From NCBI RefSeq assembly GCF_018320785.1, contig NC_054873.1, positions 28,610,196 through 28,674,195 on the forward strand: 64,000 nt of DNA. The letters are read 5' to 3'. The position numbers were made by a program, and so were the translations under genes. Under the pieces are notes generated by a model that was not told where the DNA came from, made no database searches, and saw only the letters and a list, made by a program, of their open reading frames with translations. Below, one piece after another: positions 31,312 to 42,825 of the stretch; the stretch's first letter is position 1; each line of letters opens with the position of its first letter. Origin of the DNA: Cheilinus undulatus. Lineage: Eukaryota > Chordata > Actinopteri > Labriformes > Labridae.

Positions 31312-32768
31312 CAGGTACATCTCAAAAAATTACAATATCATGAAAAAGTTCAATTTTTTTGTCACTCATTTCAAAAAGTGAAACCCATATATTATACAGA
31401 TTCATTATACATAGAGTGAAATATTTCAATCCTTTATTTCTTGAAATTTTGATGATTATGGCTTACAGATAATGAAAACCCAAAATTCAGTGTCTCAGAA
31501 AATCTCAATATTGAAAAATCATGGTGTCACACCCTAATCAGCTAATGAACTCCAAACACCTGCAAAGGTTTCCTGAGTCTTTAAATGGTCTTTCAGTCTG
31601 GGTCAGTAGGCTACACAATCATGGGGAAGACTCCAGATTTCACAGATGTCCAGAAGACAGTCATTGACACCCTCCACAAGGAGGGTAAGCCACAAAAGGT
31701 CATTGCTAAAGAAGCTGGTTGTTCACAGAGTGCTGTATCCAAGCATATTCATAGAAAGATGAGTGGAAGGACAAAGTGTGGTAGGAAAAGATTCACCAGC
31801 ATAAGGGATATCTGCAACCTTGAGAGGATTATCAAGCAAAATCCATTCAAGAATTTGGGGGAGCTTCACAAGGAGTGGACTGAAGCTGGAGTCAGCGCAT
31901 CAAGAGCCACTACGCACAGACGAATCCTTTTCAGATGAAAGTACATTTTGCATATCATTTGAAAATCAAGGTCCCAGATTCTCGAGGAAGAGTGGAGAGG
32001 CACAGAATCCATGTTGCTTGAAGTTCAGTGTGAAGTTTCCACAGTCAGAGATGATTTGGGCTGCCATGGCATCTGCTGGTGTTGGTCCACTGTGTTTTCT
32101 GAAGTCCACAGTCAACGCAGCCATCTACCAGGACATTTTAGAGCACTTCATGCTTCCTTCTGTTGACAAGCTTTATGGAGATGCTGATTTCATTTTCTAG
32201 CAGGACTTGGCACCTGCCCACACTGCCAAAGGTACCAAAAGCTGCTTCAATGACCATGGTGTTACTGTGCTTGATTGCCAGCAAACTCTCCTGATCTGAA
32301 CCCCATAAAAAAATCTATGGGGTATTGTTAAGAGGAAGATGAGAGACACCAGACCCAACAATGCAGATGACCTGAAGACCACTATCAAAACAACCTGGGC
32401 TTCCATTACTGAGCAGTGCCACGGGCTGATCATTTCCATGCCACACTGCATTGATGCAGTAATTCATGCAAAAGGAGGCCCGACCAAGTATTAAGTGCAT
32501 AGAAATGAACATACTTTTCAGAAGCCTGACATTTCTGTTTAAAATATCCTTTTTCTATCTTATGTAATATTCTTATTTTCTGAGACACTGAATTTTGGGT
32601 TTTCATTATCTGTAAGCCACAATCACCAACAGTTCAAGAAATAAAGGCTTGAAAAATTTCACTGTATGTATGATGAATCTGTATAATATATGGGTTTTAC
32701 TTTCTGAAATGAGTGACAAAAAAATATTGAACTTTTTCATGATATTTAAATTTTTTTAGATGCACCTG
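31312..32768 (+). mobile_element. Tc1-type transposon, complete ends, dead transposase
   Basis: The element is 1,457 bases, flanked by TA on both sides (31310-31311 and 32769-32770). Its inverted ends read CAGGTACATCTCAAAAAATT at the left and CAGGTGCATCTAAAAAAATT at the right. The inverted arms extend ~200 bases inward, covering a GAAAAAGTTCAAT block and a CAGATAATGAAAACCCAAAA block. It is much less diverged than the copy at 5622, so it inserted later. Confidence 0.9.
31621..32494 (+). pseudogene. Tc1 transposase pseudogene
   Basis: The ATG at 31621 opens MGKTPDFTDVQKTVIDTLHK, followed by the paired-type HTH (GCSQSAVSKHIH) and RATTHRRI. The frame then jumps to SDESTFCISFENQGPR, the first catalytic aspartate region. 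Compared with the full family protein I remember, about 45 residues between these parts are deleted. Later come WAAMASAGVGPL, a stop in place of glutamine before DLAPAHTAKG (second Asp), and SPDLNP; the frame then shifts so that the catalytic E of PIENLWG is lost. The C terminus HAKGGPTKY is intact. The protein cannot be made. Confidence 0.85.
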
Positions 32769-32770
32769 TA

Positions 32771-33740
32771 CGTAATAGCCATATGGCAGTATTTTACATC
32801 AAAGGCTGCAGGTTTGCTTGGCAAGTGTTGATATCTATCTATCTATCTATCTATCAAATAGTATTTTTAACTAATAATTAACTGTAGATATGATCCACTT
32901 TTTAGAAATAAATAAATGAGATAACAGTGGTAGTTGATAGAGGCTAAACAGTGCAGCAAAACACTGCATTAACTGTGACCAAAAATGACTTGACAATGTT
33001 TGTGAATAATAAGGCAAAAACAACAAAACAAAAATAATAGTTATTATTATTATTATGGTTATTATTATAATGATGTATTACATTGAACTTCAAATTTCAA
33101 CCATAAAACTTCAATGTACCATCAAAATAAAGTTTTTTTTTTAATCAACAAAATCCTGGTGGAGAAACCCCTTGTGGTTATCTCAAATCTTCACTTCATT
33201 CCTCTTTTAACATTTCACTGTGCATCATACAAAAATGTTTCTTACTACCATTAAAAACAAACAAACAAACAAACAAACAAACAAACAAAAATCCTATGCT
33301 TATATTATGGAGCAACTGCACTTCCTCTGACATGAGGATGAAGGGCTGGGGATGGGGGACAGCAAATTCAAATCTCGCCTTCGGCCCTAAAATGGCTGGC
33401 GCCACGCCTGTAGGAGGGTAGTCGCTTATTTTAGGCACACTTTTGGGTCCTGATTTACCAATGCTGACTTCCAAGTTGCTTTTAAAATCAGATGGAAAAA
33501 TATCAACAGCTTGATAAAAAAATAGCTACATTTCAGTAGATGTTTTCACTGGAGAATGTTCTGGAGGACGCACTCTGTATTTGTAACTTTTGCAGTGCTC
33601 CTATATAGTCTATTACTAGCGCAGTTAAATTGCACACTTAAAAGCAATGTAGTTTAAGAATATGTGTACGATGAAGAAAAAAAGCCCGGTTAACGATCTC
33701 CAGCCCCTCCCACTCCACTACCCTTGGCATTTTTGTTTAC
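32771..33740. other. Intergenic region with simple repeats before dnaja4
   Basis: It contains a short TATC array (near 32833-32856), TTA-rich runs near 33040-33068 and an (AAAC)n array near 33257-33289. No coding region is seen. From about 33680 the base composition rises in G+C towards the dnaja4 promoter. Confidence 0.5.
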
Positions 33741-33748
33741 TCAGGTCT

Positions 33749-33905
33749 TTTCTAGACTCCACAGCCCCAGCCAACGAAACATCCGGCCCCTCGGCTCAGA
33801 GCTCTCCAGAAAGTTCCTCGCTGTGAAGCGGCTATAAGAACCAGCCATCTTCCTACATCGCGGGTAGCAAATCCAAAGAAAGCCGGCGCCGACAACACTT
33901 GACAA
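33749..33905 (+). promoter_or_regulatory. dnaja4 promoter with heat-shock elements, and 5' UTR exon
   Basis: Three signals are lined up. A near-consensus inverted heat-shock unit TTCTAGAC is at 33750-33757, a perfect GAAnnTTC unit (GAAAGTTC) is at 33809-33816, and a TATA-like CTATAAGA is at 33832-33839. A splice donor (CAA then GTAAGT) at 33906 fits a short non-coding first exon, whose partner acceptor is just before 34280. DNAJA4 is a heat-induced HSF1 target in mammals, which agrees with this architecture. Confidence 0.6.
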
Positions 33906-34288
33906 GTAAGTATATTAAAGTTTAGTTTTAATTTTAAAACAGCTATTAAGATAGGGATTAAGAGGTTTCATTCAAACTTTACGTTATCTCATAGAGAGCA
34001 GTTGTAATTTAACCACATGCTGCCGTGGAGGACCTCCTCTTACATCAGTTGACGCGTACTAAGCTGTATTCTGGCCATGCGGTAGCATTCATTTAGCTGT
34101 TTGAAGGTAATATAAAAGGGAAAATGATAGGATTTTTTTATTCGTTAGTGAACGTTAGCTTTCGCGTGGCTACTTTGCTAACGTTACTAGTGGATCTTAA
34201 CGTTAACCTCATGGACTAAACAGTATTTATACCGAATGCTCTGTAACCAGCTTATCTGTTTCTGCTGTGTTTTATTTAGATTGGAATC

Positions 34289-35299
34289 ATGGTTCACGAA
34301 ACTGGCTACTATGATCTTCTGGGTGTTAGTCCCAGCGCATCACTGGACGAAATTAAAAAAGCCTACAGAAAACTCGCATTGAAATACCACCCCGACAAGA
34401 ACCCCAGTGAAGGAGAGAGGGTGAGTATGTTACATAATGGTGTTGGGGCTTTAGGGGGTCCCTTCAGCTGTTTATGGGCCGTTGGAATGTCCTGTCTATA
34501 TTTAAACTGCACGCCTTGTTGAGTTAGGAACTTTCTAGAAAGAGCTAGACTCAACTCCTCTGTTAAGGCACACAGATAAGCTCACTGATGTATTTAAAAA
34601 GAAATATTAAAGGCTATAGCTGCTAGTGGTAGGGAAATTATTGTTGGATCAAAAATATGCAGTCGTTGGCTGCCTGGTGAAATAACTTATCTTCCAAATG
34701 CTTTTCAGTATAAATGTAGACTATTAGTGAAAATTCATTTTCATTGAAAATGAATTAGTGGTTCAATCTGCTGGAGAACTCAGTGTAGTGAATCTGTGAC
34801 ATTACGTTAACACAGTTAACCTATGCAAAATCTAAGGTGCCAAAAAGGGGCAAATGGCTTGCAAAAGCCCAACACATTCCAGTTGAAATGAAACAGCTGT
34901 GGGAAGAAGAGCAGTTCAACTTAGAAGGACTAAGTACCTGGTGTTGAAGCTTGTTTTTGTTGAGGATTTTTTTAAATTTTTTAAATTTGGAATCATTTCT
35001 GTACTTCCAATGCGTTCTACATTCATGAATATGTTTTTTATTCTTGTCGCGTTTTGTTTGTTCTACCACATTTAATAGCTCTCTGTTCTTGCAGCTGTTT
35101 TTTATTGATTTGAATGCCTGCAGGCTGTTTGCTCTTCTCAGCCACCATATATTCCTGTGGATAACATCACTTTTATCCAAAACAACCTCCAGTCTTGTGT
35201 ATTTGATTAAATAGTTTTAGTCCTCAAATTGCCAGTAACCTTGAAAAAAACAGGTTGACTTATTTCCTAATTTCCCTTGGAAGTCACTGAAGATAGTCT

Positions 35300-35337
<38 letters not shown>

Positions 35338-35342
35338 ATATA

Positions 35343-35399
<57 letters not shown>

Positions 35400-38300
35400 G
35401 AGTAGCCGGAGCTGCTGTACTGTAAGTTATTTAACATTGTTCCTACATATACCACAGAGAGAGAGTGATGAGTTTAGGAGTGTCTGCAAACGTTTTTTTT
35501 TTTTTTTTAATCGTACTAGCCTTTTGTCCACACGGAACATGCTACTTTTTGAAAGCAGGTCCCAGAGTGAACAAACAGGTACACACCACACCTTGCTTCT
35601 CCATTTGTACAACCATGCACATGTTTCTGAAATGTTCACATTATTGCCCCATTAACCCACATGCGCTAACCCCACCAACAATGATAACTGTTGTACAGAT
35701 TACATGATTGTATTCGTCCAGCAGAAGCTACTCAGCTAATATGGCTCTTACAGCAAAATCTCCTGCTCCTCTTCTACCACCATAAGTAACAAATGGTCAT
35801 GGAGAACAACATACACCACGTTTTTAGATCCACCACAGAATGCAACCAGAAGGGCAGCCACTAGAAAGTTTTGGATTAGGGATAGTTTTTGGGGCATTAG
35901 TTCCACAAATCTATGGAGCCCCTTAAAGGACATAGGAGAAAAAAATTTAAGGGAGAAAAAACATTTTTCAAGGGACATGGAAAAAAAAAGGGAGAATCTT
36001 TTTTTTTTTTTCTTTTTTTTGTTTTTTTTTTTTTACAGTTTGCGAGATCTTGCAAAAGTATTGTGAGATCTTGCAAAAGTTTAGCGAGATCTTGCAAAGT
36101 AGATTTAAATGACGTAGCAGTAACGACTTCCGGGTCAAACCAACCAAAACAACGGAGGGCAAGCAGCTGTGGGGGAGGTTCTTTGAATTTTACTTTGAAA
36201 TTGGCCTAAAATTTAAAGAAATTCAACTTATACTTAGTCTCAGGCATGCTTTTCGTCTCAGAGAAAGGCATTTGAAGGCATTTTGGGTGAAAGGGGACTC
36301 TTTCGTCATAAAGCTTACTCGGATCTGGCGTACCTGGTCGAATTCATTAGTAACCAGTTGCAATCCTCCGGACAGCTGCACGGTACAGATGGGTGTGTGC
36401 CAAATGCAGAGAACTAATATGACGTGTAAGTAAAAAAACAAACAAACATACAAATCGGTTTGAAAGAGATGAATTCAGGACGGCATTCAGTAAGACAAGC
36501 AAGCTGTTTAAGTGGACGGAACTACTTTGCAAAAGGAGCTCACTTCATCTGGCACTTGGATTCATACGATAAGCTGAAGCCATGTGGGAGATATATCAAT
36601 GGGGGCATTGTTGGCTTTATAAGGAAGGTCAAATGACTTAATGCCTACACGACATTTGGCACACACTCATCTGTATCTGTGCAGCTGTCACAACCTTTAC
36701 AACTGGTTGTTGATGAATTCGACCAGGTCCACGAGATCTGAGTGTTACGACGAGAGCCCCCTTTCACCCAAAATGCCTTCAAATGCCGTTTTCTGAGACG
36801 AAAGCATGCCTGAGACTACGCATGGATTGAAATTCTTTAAATTTTAGGTCAATTTCGAACTTCGGTAAAGTTATAAGATATTCACAGATTTGGCCTTTCC
36901 GCCATAATAAGTCAGCAGAGGATCATCACATTTACAAAAACCCTCAATCAACTTACATATTACGGTATGATTTTAATCTACTTTTGCGAGATCTCGCAAT
37001 ACTTTTGTACTCTTACCCAGCTAAGAAGCTGGGTCCCTTAAATGATCTACCTCTTTATTAAAAATTGGTATTAACAGATTCTCTAAAGAAAATATATTTT
37101 ACAAAGTGCAGTGAAGTTCTGATGACAGTTTACTTTTCTTAAAATTACAAGGAAAGGAAGTTAAATAATGACATTGGATTACGCAATATTTGGGGTTTCA
37201 GGGATCCTCTCCCAGGAAATTTTGGGTGCTAACACTTTATTACCCACGCCGATGAAATTGGCAGGGGGTTATGTAAAGGGTTCCGTATCTTTCTATCTTT
37301 GTTTGTTTGTTTATATGTGTACAAGATAACTCAAGAACGGAAGTCGGATCTTCACCAAACTCTCGGGGAATATTGGGATAGTGACAGGGAAGAATCAATT
37401 ATATTTTGGTGATGATCCGCGCACCCGTTTAGTTTTTGTTGGACTTAGAATTTTGAACACCATTGTAATCAATGGGAGCGAGCGTTCCTTGGTGGCGCTG
37501 CTTAGCCATGGGTCTGCCGCCTCAGACGGCCATTCTAGTTTCTTCTATAATAGTTTTTTTTTTTCCCGATTTGTCATTAAAGGGACACTTAATCATTTTA
37601 ACATCCTCTAGTTTATGCATGAATGTAATATTTCACATTCTAGCAAATAATTAAGTTCCATCTTTCACACAGCGATGATTCTGATGATGTCTGAAAGGTG
37701 AACTTTTAGATCACAGGAATATGGTCTTTTATCTAACTTTTGCACATTTTTGTTCTTGAGTTCATCCACCATAATAATCTGACCTTTAAGACCATACACT
37801 GACATGGAGAACACATTATAAGGGATAAAGCTGCTTCTATGACCTGTTGAATCCTGACTGTATGATGATGAACTTTGACCTATTTAGTCTCTGTCTGTGT
37901 GTCAGTAGCGTTTTTCTATTTAATTGGTGTCCATTCATTGCCAATATAAGTCTCTTATCAAATTACTTGGGATGCTAAAATATTTTGAAAAATATGCTGT
38001 AATCAAGACGTCAGAGCCCTGAATTTTGAGTAATTAATAATTAAATGTATAACGTGCAGAGAGGGAGGGAGGGAAAGCACCAAAACAGGACTTGAATCGT
38101 GAAGCCTGACTGTCTTCTGTGAAACCAGCGGGTCAATCAGAGAAGTTTATGAATTTCCCTGAAGTCTGCAGACACAAACTGAGTGCTGTGAGTCATGCAG
38201 GCGAGATCAACTCGGAGATCTGCGTAGGTTCACTGGTGCAGGCATAGCGCCATATTTGCTATAAAACCGCGGCCAGTGTATGCATAAAAACGCAGGACGG

Positions 38301-40865
38301 GTTCCTGTAAACATCGCTGCATCAACTTCCTTCGTGATTTTCACGCCTCGTATCATGCATGTTATGTCATAGTAACAGCGAAAACAAGTGCATTGTGCCA
38401 CACAAATAGCCGTCCGTGTGAAACACAGCATGCCGTGCAACACAGCACGCGATATCCAGGCTTACAGCATGGACGTATATGGTTACAGGACTGATTTAAG
38501 CGAAGCCTCGAGGCAGATAATTTGCCTCAAGGAATTTTTTTAATCAAATCACCCGAATAATTTGAGTCTCACCATCAATATACAGTTGTTTCCATTGTAA
38601 AGCAGTGTTTTACATCCTTACTCCTGGCACAGTTGAAAGACTGAGTGCATTAATTGGTGACTTTCACCAAAAGACGAAAAGTTTCCTAATGAAGGACACT
38701 TATTTTTCAACACATTTTGTACTGAAATGAAAACTGATGAAAACCACAGATATATTCTGCTAAAAGCCATGATTAAACACAGTCACTTGTTAAGTTCCAA
38801 AATTAGGCATTATCTCGGTCCTTCCTGCGCAAAAAACATGTGACAAATCTAATTATTTATTGTTCTGGACTTGACCATAAGGCCCATAGGTGCTATGCCT
38901 AGAGTTTTAACTTAAATACTGACGCATGGTCTCTCATGGTCTCAAGTTGTGCAGGATATGTGCCCTCTGTAACTTTCTCTGTCAAGTTGGATGGTTGATC
39001 ATGAGAGTTGGCCGTGAGCCATGTTCAGGAAACTTCCACCCATTGCTAAGGGTTAGTTTGTTGCTGTAAGACAACCTGTCTGCTTCCCACAGCTATTAAA
39101 ACAATTGGAGAAGTTGGTCTAGAACTTTCTGATGACAGCAAGCTGCATCTTTTAATATACAGTGTCATTACTGTGTCATTACTCTGTGTAAACACAAAAA
39201 TTGCCCATTGCCTGATTTATTGGGTTGTCAAAAGGGACTTGATAATTACAGGTTCTTCAGAAATGTCCTCCTATGCAAGGGACATGTGTATGTCAAAACT
39301 TGGACGAAGACTTGATTTCTTATGAAACCTCTTATTTAAGTTGTGATTTAAATATTAACAGTAGGGTCTGTTATTTCCACAGTTCAAGTCTATATCCCAA
39401 GCATATGAGGTACTGTCAGATCCTCAGAAGAGAGAGTTGTATGATCAAGGAGGAGAACAAGCGATCAAAGAGGGAGGCATGGGTGGAGGACACAATCCAA
39501 TGGACATATTCAACATGTTCTTTGGAGGTGGTGGAAGGATGCAGAGAGAGAGGAAAGGTAAGAAAAGAAACGAGTCATATAGCAGCAATTGTTGATGATG
39601 TCTTTTTTATTTACACATATTATTCTTTCCTGCAGGGAAGAACGTTGTCCACCAGCTAGGTGTTACACTGGAGGAGATGTACCTGGGTGCCACTAGGAAG
39701 CTTGGACTTCAGAAGAATGTCATATGTGAAAAATGTGAAGGTACAGTTTTATCTTTACTTGTCCCATATAAAAAGAAACACTTCAAATGGTCTGTTGTTG
39801 AAATTACAGATGTTTTTTTTATAGGTTATGGTGGTAAGAAAGGTGCCTTGGAGAAGTGCTCTAACTGCAAAGGTAGAGGAGTACAAATTAAGGTGCAACA
39901 GATTGGGCCAGGAATGATTCAGCAGATCCAAAGCATGTGCGCAGACTGCCAGGGACAAGGAGAAAAGTTTAATTCAAAGGACCGCTGCAAAAACTGCAAT
40001 GGAAACAAAGTAGAACGCAAGAAGAAAATTCTGGAAGTTCACATAGACAAAGGTATGCCCTCTCCCTCTTAGGTATTTAAAAAACATGAAACAAATGTTT
40101 GCAACACACTCTGACATTTAGTTATATGATATGCAGGTATGAAAGATGGTCAGAGAATTACATTCCATGGAGAAGGTGACCAGGAACCTGGACTAGAGCC
40201 AGGGGATGTAATGATTGTGCTGGATCAGAAGGACCACCCTGTTTTCCAGAGACAGGAAGATAACTTGGTAATGAAGATGAACATTAAACTTGCCGAGGCG
40301 CTATGTGGGTTCCAGAGGACTATTCGAACACTAGACAACAGAACTCTTATTATCAACTCATCACCTGGTAACTGCTTAAGATCATTCATATACAGGACTT
40401 ACATGTTTATTTTCTGCATTTTTTGTTCTTCAAATGTGATAAACATGCAACACTCTGATCAACAGGTGAAGTGATCAAGCATGGTGATGTCAAATGTGTC
40501 CAGAATGAGGGAATGCCTATTTACAGGGATCCTTATGATAAAGGACAGCTCATCATTCATTTTCAGGTAAAATTCAAAACATTTCTTCATTATGCCTCAA
40601 GTCTTTCAGAAGAAACATTAGTTTCACCCTTTTGTAATATATGGAACAGGTGGAATTCCCAGAGAAACACTGGCTCCCAGAGCATCTCATGTACCAGCTG
40701 GAGAGACTGCTTCCACCCAGGGACGATGTATTGATTACTGATGACATGGAGGAGGTGGACCTCTGTGAGGTGGATGTCGAGTCTCAACAGAGAAATCACA
40801 GTCGGGAAGCTTATGAGGAAGATGATGAGGGTCCTAGAGCTGGAGTGCAATGTCAAACGCAGTAA
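34289..40865 (+). CDS. dnaja4: DnaJ homolog subfamily A member 4 (HSP40)
   Basis: This is a type I HSP40 co-chaperone that delivers clients to HSP70 and stimulates its ATPase. Coding exons are 34289-34420, 39383-39557, 39636-39740, 39825-40052, 40137-40367, 40466-40566 and 40650-40865, giving 395 residues (human 397). The J domain starts [13 protein letters not shown] and has the essential HPD (KYHPDKNP). A Gly-rich region ([12 protein letters not shown]) follows, then the zinc-finger region with [22 protein letters not shown] and CKNCNG. The C-terminal substrate-binding barrel has [15 protein letters not shown]. The last four residues CQTQ form a CaaX farnesylation site (human CQTA). Lys-Asp differences and the GVQCQT end favour dnaja4 over dnaja1 and dnaja2. 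Intron 1 (~5 kb) holds a TA microsatellite and a foldback element. With the non-coding first exon the gene has eight exons. Confidence 0.95.
34821..35180 (-). other. Unassigned 119-codon open frame in dnaja4 intron 1
   Basis: An open minus-strand frame rich in Lys, Asn and His shows no domain that I recognise. AT-rich composition can keep such a frame open by chance, and there is no sign of splicing or a neighbouring gene of its own. I do not think it is a real gene. Confidence 0.1.
35301..35396. repeat. (TA)n/(TG)n compound microsatellite
   Basis: TA dinucleotides are broken by two short TGTG stretches over about 96 bases in dnaja4 intron 1. It is a simple sequence likely to vary in length. 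Confidence 0.9.
36041..37010. mobile_element. Foldback DNA element with long inverted arms
   Basis: Two long inverted arms flank a ~250-base core. The inner arms are 36195-36405 and 36654-36860 and share blocks such as AAGGCATTTTGGGTGAAAGG and its complement. The outer arms carry GCGAGATC(T/C)(T/C)GCAA, present as three ~20-base tandem copies at 36041-36100 and once at 36984-36999. The core has a plus-strand stretch (36541-36636) reading [14 protein letters not shown], which resembles integrase-type (rve) transposases of fish DNA elements. The element looks like an internally deleted, non-autonomous and inactive relative of such a transposon. Class and target duplication were not settled. Confidence 0.7.
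37190..37545. repeat. Dispersed fish repeat of unknown class
   Basis: This segment reads CCCACGCCGATGAAATTGGC, then GGGTTCCGTATCTTTCTATC, then AACTCAAGAACGGAAGTCGG. I recognise it as a repeat found many times in fish genomes, but I cannot name its class. It has a short TTTG array inside and no coding potential. Borders are approximate. Confidence 0.4.
38200..38460. other. CpG-richer island in dnaja4 intron 1
   Basis: CpG dinucleotides are visibly denser here than in the AT-rich surroundings, and a 78-codon minus-strand frame is open but has no recognisable domain. It could be a diverged repeat or an internal regulatory segment. Nothing firmer can be said. Confidence 0.2.
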
Positions 40866-41215
40866 TGGTCCATGATACTGTAGAGCATGTTTTGTTTTTT
40901 CTTGTTGTCATTTTATTTTTTGGTTTGTTTATTGTGAAAGACCTGCCTTAAAATGTAGTTTTTCATAAGTCAACTTGCCGTTTAAAACCATCTCTGTTAA
41001 CATTTTTGTGTACTCTCCAAGGACAGAAATTTTCAGGTTAGTCATTTCTGGTTTTCAGCTGTGCTTCTTGTCAAACTGTGTTTTGTCTGATATTTATTAA
41101 ATATCCCTGTGTTTTATGTGTATGTTTATTAAGAAATATATGGCACAAAAGCTGTCTTTTATTCAGAAAGGACTACATGTATGCTTTCTGTGAAGGTAAA
41201 CATTTGTTATTTCTC

Positions 41216-41221
41216 AATAAA
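41216..41221 (+). terminator. Poly(A) signal AATAAA of dnaja4
   Basis: A canonical AATAAA lies 350 bases after the dnaja4 stop codon and is the first seen downstream. It stops short of the rps27l relic, which faces it on the opposite strand. Confidence 0.65.
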
Positions 41222-41432
41222 AATCCCAGAAAGCTTTGAATTTTACAACTGTCTTTATTGAATCAGGGAAGTTTGTTCTAGTGGCATCTTAAAAATGGAC
41301 ATGTTTGCTAGTTTATAAATTTTATCGGAAAAGTTCAGCATTTGAACAGCAACAGAGACTGTTTATGCTGTCTGTACATTGCATCATTGGAAAATTGAGG
41401 TAGACAAGACTTGATAAGCAAAATAATACTCC

Positions 41433-41946
41433 TCAATGTACCTTTCTCTTGAAAGAGCAACCTGCAAAGCAAAAAAGGATATTTTAAGTCTTATAATACA
41501 TAACATACAGCTTCAGATAGTGGATGTATTTATTCACATGACAGCTTTTTTATATTTAATGAGGATATTTTACCTTCTGTTAGTCTTGCCTTTGCTCCTC
41601 TGGGCTGACAGCACAGATGAGCATCTCGCACAGAACCAATGCCTGATCATGGCTGAACAGTAGTGATTTTGTAGCAGCCTGCAAATACAGTATTAAACTG
41701 TAAGCAGGTAAAAAGCTGGTCATAAAAACGGACTAGATAGGGAAGCATAAGGGATGTAAAAAATGGCAGAATCTCTGCAAAATAAACAGGCTCTTATGTC
41801 ATTGTGACATGACTCAAAATTCTACTGTACTGACCCAATGTGGACATTTAACATCTATGAAGTAAGAGTTGGGTCTGAACGAGGCTCTTCTTTTTGTGCT
41901 GCCTTCTCTCGTGGCCAGTGAGAGGACGGAGGAGATCTTCAGCCAT
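41433..41946 (-). pseudogene. rps27l: Decayed ribosomal protein S27-like gene
   Basis: Three exons of an RPS27-family gene are visible on the minus strand. Exon 2 (~41835-41946) reads EDLLRPLTGHERRQHKKKSLVQ and then, after a 2-base loss, NSYFIDVKCP (normal: [33 protein letters not shown]). Exon 3 (41574-41678) opens with GCYKITT, loses 2 bases after that and meets TGA; a further net 4 bases are missing before ARLTE, which is back in frame. Exon 4 (41433-41461) reads CSFKRKVH and stop (normal CSFRRKQH). Acceptors before exons 2-4 and the exon 3 donor remain, but the exon 2 donor is altered. Several conserved residues, including two zinc cysteines of exon 3, are out of frame. Retained introns exclude a retrocopy. 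Head-to-head placement with rab8b matches human RPS27L-RAB8B. Confidence 0.8.
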
Positions 41947-42664
41947 CTTTGATAAAGAAAGAAGTTAATGTATTAACATATGTGAAACAGCTTTGAAAAG
42001 ACTTAAACCAGGGTTCTTAAAATTACTAGTCCGAGGGCAGTTTCATCCCAGTATATCAAGTTAATTAACATATTTAAAACTTTCAGTTGACGTTCCTTGA
42101 TTTTTTTAAAGGGCATTTTCTGAAATAACCCATGTACAATCTATTTTTCAAATATTTCATAATTTTGAACCCATAAAGGAGGCAATACAAGGTAAGGTCT
42201 ACGTTATACTTTGAAAGTTGCAGGTTAAGAAAAAAAGTCCTTTAAGAGAAACAATAGTTCGTTCAGTAAATAAGTGTAAAATACACACGTTTGTTTAGCA
42301 GAAAAAATACATATTTATTAAATTTTTAAAAAGCTGATGGTCCGACCAAAGGCTGACGAGATTGTCTTTGAGTATTTTTTTGTATAAAAAATACACAGAA
42401 AGGGATGTTATGTTGTCCTTTTTTGCAAAAACAAAGATAATTTCTTTTAAGTTTTCGCTATATTTATATACTTAAAAAGGGCCTGCGTTGTGCAGACAGT
42501 GAAATAAGCCGACATACTTTTAATGAAAACAAAGAGGGAGGACGCTCGGACTTGTCTTTACAATTTGGAAATTAATCATTTCAACAGAAAAACGCCAGTA
42601 GACTGAACTTGAAGTTCTTAACCCTAATGTCATTTTAAAAAGAACTTGGCTGACCGCCTATCAG

Positions 42665-42702
42665 ACTACATTGCCCATAATGCAAAGTAGATAGTGACGT
42701 CA
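42665..42702. promoter_or_regulatory. ZNF143-type site and CRE in the rab8b promoter
   Basis: ACTACATTGCCCATAATGCA at 42665-42684 fits the ZNF143/THAP11 motif ACTACAnnTCCCAnnATGC with one mismatch. A perfect palindromic cAMP-response element, TGACGTCA, follows at 42695-42702. Both lie 125-160 bases before the rab8b ATG and could have served a shared bidirectional promoter with rps27l. Confidence 0.6.
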
Positions 42703-42825
42703 CTCACCTCGGCACCGGTCTGCTGGCAGTCTGCTACAGACAGCTGAGGGTTTCCAGACTGACTGGGGATCCCGGCCCACCACGGCCTTGTATTACCGAA
42801 ACGCTGTAGTCCTCGTTGTGTTTTA

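Noticed and set aside
35913-36209. Open frames on both strands around 35900-36530 as genes
   Set aside because: They run through a poly(T) tract and the arms of the foldback element and encode low-complexity Phe/Lys peptides.
38207-38443. A 78-codon open frame in dnaja4 intron 1
   Set aside because: It has no recognisable domain, splice context or promoter, and it is probably chance in a CpG-richer segment.
41433-42720. rps27l as a live gene with unusual short exons
   Set aside because: Exon 3 keeps GCYKITT and ARLTE in the same frame, but the sequence between them meets a stop and loses zinc-binding residues, and exon 2 changes frame. No choice of splice site that I tried restores the conserved core.
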